DNA of 64,000 bases from Prevotella sp. UBA2754 (GTDB taxonomy: Bacteria > Bacteroidota > Bacteroidia > Bacteroidales > Bacteroidaceae). Positions 50,585 to 57,869 of the stretch are shown in pieces. Numbering within the stretch: the stretch's first letter is position 1; the number at the start of each line of letters is the position of its first letter. The position numbers were made by a program, and so were the translations under genes. The notes under the pieces are model-generated. The model saw only the letters and a list, made by a program, of their open reading frames with translations, made no database searches and was not told the origin of the DNA. The DNA lies in assembly GCA_002353295.1 (NCBI GenBank), contig DEJG01000026.1, positions 58,234-122,233 of the forward strand. The letters run 5' to 3'.

Positions 50585-51391
50585 TTACAAGTCAATGTCG
50601 CCTTCATATACGAAGGTCGCCGGTCCTGTCATATAGATGTGGTTATCCTTCTCATCCCATACGATGTCAAGACTTCCGCCGTCCATCACGATGGTGTTGC
50701 GTCTGTTGCCCGCCTTCTGGAGTACTGCAGCAACGGCAGTGGCGCAGGCTCCTGTTCCGCATGCCATTGTAATACCGCTACCCCGTTCCCACACGCGCAT
50801 GCGGATGGTTCCGTCGGCCTGAACACTGGCATACTCGATGTTGCACCGCTGCGGGAAGGCGGGGTGACATTCCAAGGCGGGACCGTCCTTCGCAATCGCA
50901 TCCACCTCATCTGTGAAGACGACGTAATGGGGATTGCCCATGGAGACAAACGTGCCTGCCGGCAGGCTGCCCGTCGGAATGAAAAATCTGTCATCCGTCA
51001 ATACAGGTTCCCCCATATCGACGGTCACGCTCACTACCTGTTTGCCTTTTACTTCCAGTTTCAATAATCTGATGCCCGAAAGGGTGAGCAACCGAATCTC
51101 CGTCTTAGCGGTCATTCCCTTTTCATAGAGATATTTTCCGATGCATCGCGAGGCATTGCCACACATCATGGCTTCCGAGCCGTCAGCGTTGTAGATATGC
51201 ATGGAGAAATCTGCCTCCGGCACAGGCGAGGCGCCGATGAGTACGAGTCCATCGCTGCCTATGCCGGTGTGCGGGGCGCTCCAACGGCGTGCTGCCTCTG
51301 CCGGCTCGGCTATATTATATAATAAGGTATTGACATAAATATAGTCATTGCCGGCTCCGTGCATCTTGGTGAAATGAACTCGTTTTGTCAT
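50585..51391 (-). CDS. dapF: Diaminopimelate epimerase
   Basis: 268 residues. It converts LL- to meso-diaminopimelate for peptidoglycan and lysine. Catalytic cysteines: MMCGNASRCIGKYL and ITMACGTGACATA; the start FTKMHGAGNDYIYV is family-typical. It is the first gene of a minus-strand operon dapF-dapL-glnN driven by the promoter at 51443. Confidence 0.96.
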   Translation of the reverse strand: MTKRVHFTKMHGAGNDYIYVNTLLYNIAEPAEAARRWSAPHTGIGSDGLVLIGASPVPEADFSMHIYNADGSEAMMCGNASRCIGKYLYEKGMTAKTEIRLLTLSGIRLLKLEVKGKQVVSVTVDMGEPVLTDDRFFIPTGSLPAGTFVSMGNPHYVVFTDEVDAIAKDGPALECHPAFPQRCNIEYASVQADGTIRMRVWERGSGITMACGTGACATAVAAVLQKAGNRRNTIVMDGGSLDIVWDEKDNHIYMTGPATFVYEGDIDL

Positions 51392-51442
51392 ATTCCGAAA
51401 TTTTTAACCTTGGTTTACTTCTTTTTGTTGGTTTTCTTGGTG

Positions 51443-51473
51443 CAAAGATACAACATTCTGATGGGCGATACAA
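51443..51473 (-). promoter_or_regulatory. Promoter of dapF-dapL-glnN
   Basis: -7 TATCTTTG (51443-51450) and a -33 TTG (51471-51473) with a 20-bp spacer, minus strand. Confidence 0.75.
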
Positions 51474-51628
51474 GAAAAAAGAATACGTTATTGCGAAGTT
51501 TTTTAAGAAAAATATCAATTTGTTAGAAAACGGAGGCGCTAAGTTTCAAATCGTAAGCAGGAAATCCGAGATTAAACTTAAAATGAAAGAAAGAAGGCGA
51601 AATTACTTTCAAAAAGATTTAATTACGC
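51474..51628. other. Divergent control region between the two nitrogen operons
   Basis: About 155 bases, A-rich, without ORF. I see no strong inverted repeat, but both nitrogen operons start from its edges, so a shared regulator site is likely here. Confidence 0.4.
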
Positions 51629-51658
51629 TTGTTTTGCTTGCTTTTTGTCGTATCTTTG
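51629..51658 (+). promoter_or_regulatory. Promoter of glnK-amt-porin
   Basis: -33 TTG (51629-51631), 19-bp spacer, -7 TATCTTTG (51651-51658). Confidence 0.78.
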
Positions 51659-51720
51659 CATCGGAAAGCTTTCAATGTGTTAGGTAAACGAGTTAGTATT
51701 TATTTTAAAAGATGTAAGGT

Positions 51721-52068
51721 ATGAAAAAGATTGAGGCAATTATCCGCAAGACCAAATTTGAAGATGTCAAACGGGCATTGTTGAGTTCTGACATCGACTG
51801 GTTCGAGTATCATGATGTGCATGGCATCGGTCAGAGCCGTCAGGAGCGAATTTACCGTGGTGTGCAGTACAGTACGGACGTGATAGAGCGTGTGGCATTG
51901 ACCATCGTCTGCCGTGACGTGATTCTCGATAACACGATTCAGGTGATACTGAGAGTCGCCCATACGGGTGAGATTGGCGACGGACGCATCTTCGTCAGCG
52001 ATGTGATTGACACCTGGTCCATCCGCACGGGCGAACATGGCGACACCGTACTGAGAGATAAGAAATAG
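51721..52068 (+). CDS. glnK: PII nitrogen signal protein
   Basis: 115 residues. It senses 2-oxoglutarate and ATP/ADP and gates the ammonium channel encoded next. The start KKIEAIIRKTKFEDVKRAL, the T-loop with ERIYRGVQY (Tyr50 corresponds to the modified Tyr51) and the C-loop THTGEIGDGRIF-like HTGEIGDGRIFV are conserved. The T-loop is one residue shorter than in E. coli GlnK, and its second half (STDVIERVAL) differs, so contacts with Amt may differ. Promoter at 51629. Confidence 0.95.
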   Translation: MKKIEAIIRKTKFEDVKRALLSSDIDWFEYHDVHGIGQSRQERIYRGVQYSTDVIERVALTIVCRDVILDNTIQVILRVAHTGEIGDGRIFVSDVIDTWSIRTGEHGDTVLRDKK

Positions 52069-52104
52069 GACAACAACACAAACACAACTTAAACACAAAG
52101 GATT

Positions 52105-53358
52105 ATGGAAACTATAGGACTTTCACTCGATACTGTATGGATGTTATTGGCTGCCATGTTGGTATTCTGGATGCAGCCCGGTTTTGCCCTCTGCGAGGCT
52201 GGTTTCACACGCAGTAAGAACACGGCGAATATCCTGATGAAGAACTTTGTCGATTTCATGTTCGGCTCCCTGCTGTTCTTCTTCTTAGGCTTTGGCTTTA
52301 TGTTCGGCTCCGACGGGGCGGGATTCATCGGAGCGCCCAACTGGGGCGACCTCTCCTTCTACAAGGGCGACCTTCCCACGGAGGGCTTTTTGATTTTCGA
52401 GACCGTGTTCTGTGCCACCTCTGCCACCATCGTCAGCGGTGCCATGGCTGAGCGCACGAAATTCTCGATGTACGTCATTTACAGTGCTTTCATCTCGCTC
52501 TTTATATATCCCATCGAGGGTCACTGGACATGGGGAGGCGGCTGGCTTTGCAACAGTGCCGCCGACAGCTTCATGATGACGACCTTCGGCGATGTGTTCC
52601 ACGATTTCGCAGGTTCAGCCATCGTCCATAGCGTGGGCGGTGTCCTTGCCCTAGTGGGTGCCTGGGCGTTAGGACCGCGCATCGGGAAATATGATGCAGA
52701 CCGCAAGAGCCGAGCCATCCCCGGTCATTCGCTTACCTTGGCCGCCCTGGGTGTCTTCATTCTCTGGATGGGGTGGTTCGGTTTCAACCCGGGCAGCCAG
52801 TTGGCAGCCAGCGGCGAAGTCAACCGCATCGCCATCTCGCATGTGTTCCTCACCACCAATCTGGCTGCTGCGGCAGGCGGTACGGCAACGATGTTTGTCA
52901 CTTGGCTGAAATACGGCAAGCCGTCGCTCTCACTGACCCTCAACGGTGTGTTGGCTGGTCTGGTGGGCATCACGGCGGGGTGCGACCTCGTCGATCCCCT
53001 GGGCGCTATCATCATCGGACTGGTGTGCGGCGTGGTGCTGGTCTTTGCTATTGAGTTCATCGACCATGTCCTGCATATCGACGACCCCGTCGGCGCCTCT
53101 TCTGTACATGGCGTCTGCGGAATACTTGGAACCCTGATGACGGGATTGTTCTCCACCAGCAACGGTGCTTTCTACGGACATGGCTGGGGATTCTTCGGTG
53201 CCGAGTGCTTCGGCATACTCGTCATCGACCTCTGGGCAGCCGCCTGTGGCGTCGTCCTATTCTTCGGCATCAGGAAACTGCACGGCCTGCGTGTCGAGGC
53301 GCGTGTCGAGGAAGAGGGACTGGATGTCTATGAGCATGGAGAAAGCTGTTATAACTAA
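52105..53358 (+). CDS. amt: Ammonium transporter
   Basis: 417 residues with eleven membrane helices. Family marks: MLLAAMLVFWMQPGFALCEAG, the conserved Asp in the FDFAGS-like HDFAGSAIVHSVGG, the pore histidine HSVGG, and a second pore His in ASSVHGVCGILGT. It follows glnK by 36 bases, the universal GlnK-Amt pair. The C-terminal tail is the site of PII contact. High GC codon use compared with the left part of the window. Confidence 0.97.
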   Translation: METIGLSLDTVWMLLAAMLVFWMQPGFALCEAGFTRSKNTANILMKNFVDFMFGSLLFFFLGFGFMFGSDGAGFIGAPNWGDLSFYKGDLPTEGFLIFETVFCATSATIVSGAMAERTKFSMYVIYSAFISLFIYPIEGHWTWGGGWLCNSAADSFMMTTFGDVFHDFAGSAIVHSVGGVLALVGAWALGPRIGKYDADRKSRAIPGHSLTLAALGVFILWMGWFGFNPGSQLAASGEVNRIAISHVFLTTNLAAAAGGTATMFVTWLKYGKPSLSLTLNGVLAGLVGITAGCDLVDPLGAIIIGLVCGVVLVFAIEFIDHVLHIDDPVGASSVHGVCGILGTLMTGLFSTSNGAFYGHGWGFFGAECFGILVIDLWAAACGVVLFFGIRKLHGLRVEARVEEEGLDVYEHGESCYN

Positions 53359-53391
53359 AATAAAAAACCGACAGAAACGTTATTATAAGGT

Positions 53392-54084
53392 ATGAAAAAG
53401 ATTGTAATCATCGCAATGGGCCTCGTGGCAAGTGCCGCCACCCTTGCACAAGATAAGCTGGAGGCTACGATAGCCGCCGATTTCGTGAGCCATTACGTCT
53501 GGCGTGGACTTGACTGCGGTCACGTCAGTATTCAGCCTACGCTGGGCATCGCCTACAAGGGTTTCAGCCTCTCGGCATGGGGCTCGGTGGGCTTCAAGTC
53601 GGAGGATGACAAAGAGATCGACCTGACGGCATCATACACCACCGGCGGGCTGACCGTCGCCGTCACCGACTATTGGTTCGACAACCCTGAGCCCCGCTAT
53701 TTCTATTACAATTCCCACAGCACCAGCCATGTGTTCGAGGCTTCCCTGGCTTACGATTTCGGGCTGCTCTCGGCTGCCTGGTACACCAATTTCGCCGGCA
53801 ACGAGGGATGGACCGCATCGGGCAAGCGCCCTTATTCGTCCTACGTCGAAGTGAACGCCCCCTTCCGGTTAGCCACGTGCGAATGGACGGGAACCGTCGG
53901 TGCAGTGCCCTACGCCTCGCCCTACTACGAGACTTCCGGTTTTGCCGTGACGAACATCGCCCTCAAGGCTTCGAAGTACATCAAGATTACCGACACCTTC
54001 GCCATCCCCCTCTTCGCCCAGGTCATAGCTAACCCCAGTTCGCAGAAAGCCTACTTCGTATTCGGCTTCACGCTGCAACCTTAG
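53392..54084 (+). CDS. Outer-membrane channel of the ammonium operon (TorF-like)
   Basis: 230 residues. Signal peptide cut after TLAQ. The mature protein begins with EATIAADFVSHYVWRGLDCG, like TorF-type putative porins, and continues with some ten or twelve amphipathic strands (FSLSAWGSVGFKSEDD, VFEASLAYDFGLLSAAWYTN) to the end AYFVFGFTL. Its place after glnK and amt suggests a pore for small nitrogen compounds under nitrogen limitation; substrate unproven. A 13-bp terminator follows. Confidence 0.85.
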   Translation: MKKIVIIAMGLVASAATLAQDKLEATIAADFVSHYVWRGLDCGHVSIQPTLGIAYKGFSLSAWGSVGFKSEDDKEIDLTASYTTGGLTVAVTDYWFDNPEPRYFYYNSHSTSHVFEASLAYDFGLLSAAWYTNFAGNEGWTASGKRPYSSYVEVNAPFRLATCEWTGTVGAVPYASPYYETSGFAVTNIALKASKYIKITDTFAIPLFAQVIANPSSQKAYFVFGFTLQP

Positions 54085-54108
54085 CGCCTCCGTGGCTCCG
54101 TGATGAAA

Positions 54109-54146
54109 AAAAGTTTCGCCTCTCGTATAAAGTAGGCGAAACTTTT
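54109..54146 (+). terminator. Terminator of glnK-amt-porin
   Basis: Thirteen perfect pairs (54109-54121 with 54134-54146) and a T-rich end. Confidence 0.92.
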
Positions 54147-54320
54147 GTGTCTTCGTGTTCAGCAATGTTTGAAGGGGAAGTCTTTCAATTCGTTATGAAA
54201 TAAAGTCTTTTTCTTTCAAAAGAGAAGGGAATTTGATTATTTTGCTTTCAAATTGACAGTTTCTTGAAATATATAGAAACAAAATGAAAGCGGATGGGAG
54301 GGTTTTCTTCCTAAATGATT

Positions 54321-54328
54321 TATCTTTG
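54321..54328 (+). promoter_or_regulatory. -7 box of pyrG-purF-asnB
   Basis: TATCTTTG, 61 bases before the pyrG ATG. An inverted repeat GTTTCT/AGAAAC (54259-54264 and 54275-54280) lies 40 bases upstream and could be an operator. Confidence 0.7.
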
Positions 54329-54388
54329 CAGCATAAAAAGTGCAAAGTGTGACATCCACACGAAAGTAAACTTCAAAACAATCAAGAT

Positions 54389-56041
54389 ATGGAAACAAAG
54401 TATATCTTCGTTACAGGCGGCGTGGTTTCATCCCTCGGAAAGGGAATCATCGCCGCCAGTATCGGCAAACTGCTCCAGGCACGCGGCTATAAGGTGACGA
54501 TTCAGAAATTCGACCCTTATATCAATATCGACCCAGGGACACTGAACCCTTACGAACATGGGGAATGCTACGTCACGGTAGATGGGATGGAGACCGACCT
54601 GGACCTGGGGCATTATGAACGGTTTACGGGTATTGAGACTACCCGCGACAACTCCATCACCACAGGGCGTATCTATAAGACGGTAATAGACCGCGAGCGC
54701 CGTGGCGACTATCTGGGTAAGACGATTCAGGTGGTGCCTCACATCACCGATGAAATCAAGCGCAGAATGCTGCGGGAAAGTGAAGATTTTGACTTCGTCA
54801 TCACGGAGGTGGGCGGTACTATCGGCGACATCGAGAGTGCCCCGTTTATGGAGGCCATCCGACAGCTGCGCTGGCAACTGGGACGTAATGCGGTGTGTGT
54901 GCATCTCACCTACGTGCCCTATCTGAAGGCTGCCGATGAGTTGAAGACCAAGCCGACGCAACATTCCGTGAAGGAATTGCAGGGAATGGGTATCCAGCCC
55001 GACATTCTGGTGTTGCGCACCGAGCGCCATCTGGATGACTCGCTGCGCATGAAGGTAGCCTCGTTCTGTAATGTCGATTTGGAATGTGTGGTGCAGAGCG
55101 AGGATATGCCCAGCATCTATGAGGTGCCGGTCAGTATGCAGCGACAGGGACTTGACGCTGCCATCATGCGGAAGATAGGTATTCCTGTGGGGGAAAGGCT
55201 ACGGGTAGGCGACGGAACGTCGGGAATGGCCCCAGCCATGAAGTCTTGGCATGACTTCCTCGACAAGCAGCGCCACGCCACCCGTGAGGTGCACGTCGGA
55301 CTGGTGGGCAAATACGACTTGCAGGATGCGTATAAGAGTATTCGGGAGAGCCTGAACCTGGCAGGTATATATAATAATGTGAAAGTGCGACTGCATTTCA
55401 TCAACAGCGAAGGAGTGACTGCGGACAATGTAGCCGCGCAGTTGGAGGGCATGGCAGGCATCATCATCTGTCCCGGTTTCGGTCAGCGGGGCATTGAGGG
55501 AAAACTGATAGCCGCACAATACACCAGGACGCACGATATTCCTACCTTTGGCATCTGTCTGGGCATGCAGATGATGGCGATAGAGTTTGCCCGGAATGTG
55601 CTGGGCTATGCGGATGCCAACAGCAGTGAGATGTCGGCAGACACGGCGCACCCCGTCATCGACCTGATGGAGGGACAGAAAAGCATCACCCAGATGGGCG
55701 GAACGATGCGCCTGGGAGCATACGATTGCGAACTGCGGGAGGGCAGCCGCGCCATGGAAGCATACGCGGCAACTCTCAACTCACAACTCTCCACTCTCCA
55801 CTCTCCACTCATTAAGGAGCGTCATCGCCATCGCTACGAGTTCAACAACGCATATAAGGAGGAATTCGAGGCGGCTGGCATGAAGTGCGTAGGCGTCAAC
55901 CCCGCTGCTGATTTGGTGGAGATTGTCGAGATACCCACCTTGCGTTGGTATATCGGAACCCAGTTCCATCCAGAATATTCCTCTACGGTGCTTCATCCGC
56001 ACCCATTGTTTATGTCGTTCCTTAAAGAATTGAAGAATTGA
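54389..56041 (+). CDS. pyrG: CTP synthase
   Basis: 550 residues. Synthetase domain (1-270) with FVTGGVVSSLGKGIIAAS and GGTIGDIES, then a class I glutamine amidotransferase domain with nucleophile Cys in FGICLGMQMM and the His-Glu pair in GTQFHPEYSS. It makes CTP from UTP and glutamine. Residues 462-474 (TLNSQLSTLHSPL) are encoded by a heptamer array and sit before ERHRHRYEFNN, where relatives have a shorter loop. The C-terminus KELKN is encoded by an octamer array shared with purF. Confidence 0.97.
   Translation: METKYIFVTGGVVSSLGKGIIAASIGKLLQARGYKVTIQKFDPYINIDPGTLNPYEHGECYVTVDGMETDLDLGHYERFTGIETTRDNSITTGRIYKTVIDRERRGDYLGKTIQVVPHITDEIKRRMLRESEDFDFVITEVGGTIGDIESAPFMEAIRQLRWQLGRNAVCVHLTYVPYLKAADELKTKPTQHSVKELQGMGIQPDILVLRTERHLDDSLRMKVASFCNVDLECVVQSEDMPSIYEVPVSMQRQGLDAAIMRKIGIPVGERLRVGDGTSGMAPAMKSWHDFLDKQRHATREVHVGLVGKYDLQDAYKSIRESLNLAGIYNNVKVRLHFINSEGVTADNVAAQLEGMAGIIICPGFGQRGIEGKLIAAQYTRTHDIPTFGICLGMQMMAIEFARNVLGYADANSSEMSADTAHPVIDLMEGQKSITQMGGTMRLGAYDCELREGSRAMEAYAATLNSQLSTLHSPLIKERHRHRYEFNNAYKEEFEAAGMKCVGVNPAADLVEIVEIPTLRWYIGTQFHPEYSSTVLHPHPLFMSFLKELKN
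55771..55812 (+). repeat. In-frame heptamer array inside pyrG
   Basis: Six 7-bp units, 42 bases: AACTCTC, AACTCAC, AACTCTC, CACTCTC, CACTCTC, CACTCAT. Confidence 0.88.
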
Positions 56042-56074
56042 AGGATTGAAGAATTGAAGTATGGAAGAACTGAA
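56027..56074 (+). repeat. Octamer array across the pyrG/purF junction
   Basis: Six 8-bp units, 48 bases: GAATTGAA, GAATTGAA, GGATTGAA, GAATTGAA, GTATGGAA, GAACTGAA. It holds the pyrG stop (56039-56041) and the purF ATG (56061). Confidence 0.9.
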
Positions 56075-57857
56075 GCATGAGTGTGGGGTGGCGATGATTC
56101 GCCTGTTGAAACCGCTGGACTATTACCAACGGAAATACGGAACACGGCGGTATGGGCTTGACAAGCTTTATCTGCTGATGGAGAAACAGCACAACCGCGG
56201 ACAGGAGGGTGCGGGTATTGCCTGTGTCAATCTGGATGCTCCAACTGGCAGTGAATATATGTTTCGCGAGCGTGCGGAAGGCAAGGATGCTATCACCGAG
56301 ATATTCAGAAAAATAGAAGGATTGAAGAATGGAAGAAAGGAAGAGGATGAAGACAGTTGCAATTCTTCATCTTTTCAACTTTTCAATTCTCAATTATTGA
56401 TGGGGCATTTGCGCTATTCTACGACAGGCAAGAGTGGTTTGCAATATGTGCATCCTTTCCTTAGGCGTAACAACTGGCGAGCCAAGAATCTCTGTCTTTG
56501 TGGCAATTTCAATATGACGAACATCAGCGAGGTCTTTGAGTTCCTGACCAGTCGGGGCCAGTCGCCCCGTATCTATAGTGACTCCTATATCCTGTTGGAA
56601 CTGATGGGGCATCGACTCGACAGAGAGTCGGAACGCCTCTTTGCCGAGGCGAGGGAAAAACAGATGACGGGAACTGATGTCACGCAGTATATAGAGGACC
56701 ATATCCGGATGGAGAATGTTCTAAAGAAGACGATGCAGCATTTCGACGGCGGTTACGTGATGTGTGGCATGACGGGCAGCGGCGAGATGTTTGCCATGCG
56801 CGACCCTTGGGGCATCCGTCCGGCGTTCTACTATCAGGACGATGAGGTGGTGGTGATTGCCAGTGAGCGGCCGGTGATACAGACAACGTTTGATTTGCCG
56901 ACAGAAGCCGTCCGAGAATTGCAACCTGGTCAGTCGCTGTTGGTTCGCAAGGGCGGGGAACTGTGTCTGGAACAGATACTGCCAGCCCGTCAGTACAGTG
57001 CCTGCTGTTTCGAGCGTATCTATTTCAGCAGGGGTTCCGACCGTGATATCTATCAGGAGCGCAAGCAGTTGGGCGAACAACTGATTCCCGCCATTACGAA
57101 AGCAGTTGATGGGGATGTGAGTCATACGGTGTTCTCCTATATTCCCAATACCGCAGAAGTGGCTTTCTATGGTATTACTGACGGGTTCCGCCGGTTAGCC
57201 CATCAGGTGCGTATTGAGAAGGTGGTGTGGAAGGACATCAAGTTGCGAACGTTTATCACGGAAGGTGCTGAGCGTAATGATCTGGCAGCCCATGTCTATG
57301 ATATCACATACGGCAGTCTGGTGGCATACGAAGATTATCTGGTCATCATCGACGACAGCATCGTGAGAGGTACCACTCTCCGTGAGAGCATTTTTAAGAT
57401 TCTTGACCGGTTGCATCCTAAAAAGATAGTGATGGTGTCGAGCGCTCCGCAGATTCGTTATCCCGACTATTACGGTATCGACATGTCACGTCTGGAGGAA
57501 CTTTGTGCTTTCCGTGCCGCTATAGCTCTCATTCAGGAACGGGGGATGCAGCAACTGATAGCCGATGTCTATCAGGATTGTAAGGGGAAACCGGACAATG
57601 GCAATCACGTGAAGCGGATTTACGAACCCTTCACCATTGAAGAGCTGAATCAGAAAATTGTAGAGATGTTGCGCCCCGAGGGGATGCAGACGCCTGTGGA
57701 GTTAGTGTTCCAAAGCATTGGCGGATTGCATCGCGCGTGCCCTCATCATCCAGGCGACTGGTATTTTACGGGTGATTATCCCACAAAGGGTGGTGTGCGT
57801 CTTGTCAACCGTGCTTTTGTGGATTATGTAGAGCAAGTATTGAAGTTACAACTATAA
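56061..57857 (+). CDS. purF: Amidophosphoribosyltransferase-like protein
   Basis: 598 residues, the long Bacteroidetes form. N-terminal nucleophile amidotransferase domain: Cys in ELKHECGVAMIRL lies at residue 8, so no simple Cys2 start as in E. coli PurF. Conserved NRGQEGAGIA, MGHLRYSTTGKSG and the PRPP loop LVIIDDSIVRGTTLRES. It commits PRPP and glutamine to purine synthesis. Residues about 85-113 (from EGLKNGRKEEDE to SSSFQLFNSQLL) are encoded by two opposed octamer arrays, replacing a variable segment before MGHLRYST. The start codon also lies in an array. Confidence 0.9.
   Translation: MEELKHECGVAMIRLLKPLDYYQRKYGTRRYGLDKLYLLMEKQHNRGQEGAGIACVNLDAPTGSEYMFRERAEGKDAITEIFRKIEGLKNGRKEEDEDSCNSSSFQLFNSQLLMGHLRYSTTGKSGLQYVHPFLRRNNWRAKNLCLCGNFNMTNISEVFEFLTSRGQSPRIYSDSYILLELMGHRLDRESERLFAEAREKQMTGTDVTQYIEDHIRMENVLKKTMQHFDGGYVMCGMTGSGEMFAMRDPWGIRPAFYYQDDEVVVIASERPVIQTTFDLPTEAVRELQPGQSLLVRKGGELCLEQILPARQYSACCFERIYFSRGSDRDIYQERKQLGEQLIPAITKAVDGDVSHTVFSYIPNTAEVAFYGITDGFRRLAHQVRIEKVVWKDIKLRTFITEGAERNDLAAHVYDITYGSLVAYEDYLVIIDDSIVRGTTLRESIFKILDRLHPKKIVMVSSAPQIRYPDYYGIDMSRLEELCAFRAAIALIQERGMQQLIADVYQDCKGKPDNGNHVKRIYEPFTIEELNQKIVEMLRPEGMQTPVELVFQSIGGLHRACPHHPGDWYFTGDYPTKGGVRLVNRAFVDYVEQVLKLQL
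56316..56398 (+). repeat. Opposed octamer arrays inside purF
   Basis: First half GAAGGATT, GAAGAATG, GAAGAAAG, GAAGAGGAT; second half CAATTCTT, CATCTTTT, CAACTTTT, CAATTCT, CAATTATT. The second unit is the reverse complement of the first family (AAGAATTG), so the halves can pair. Confidence 0.8.
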
Positions 57858-57869
57858 AAAGAAGATATT

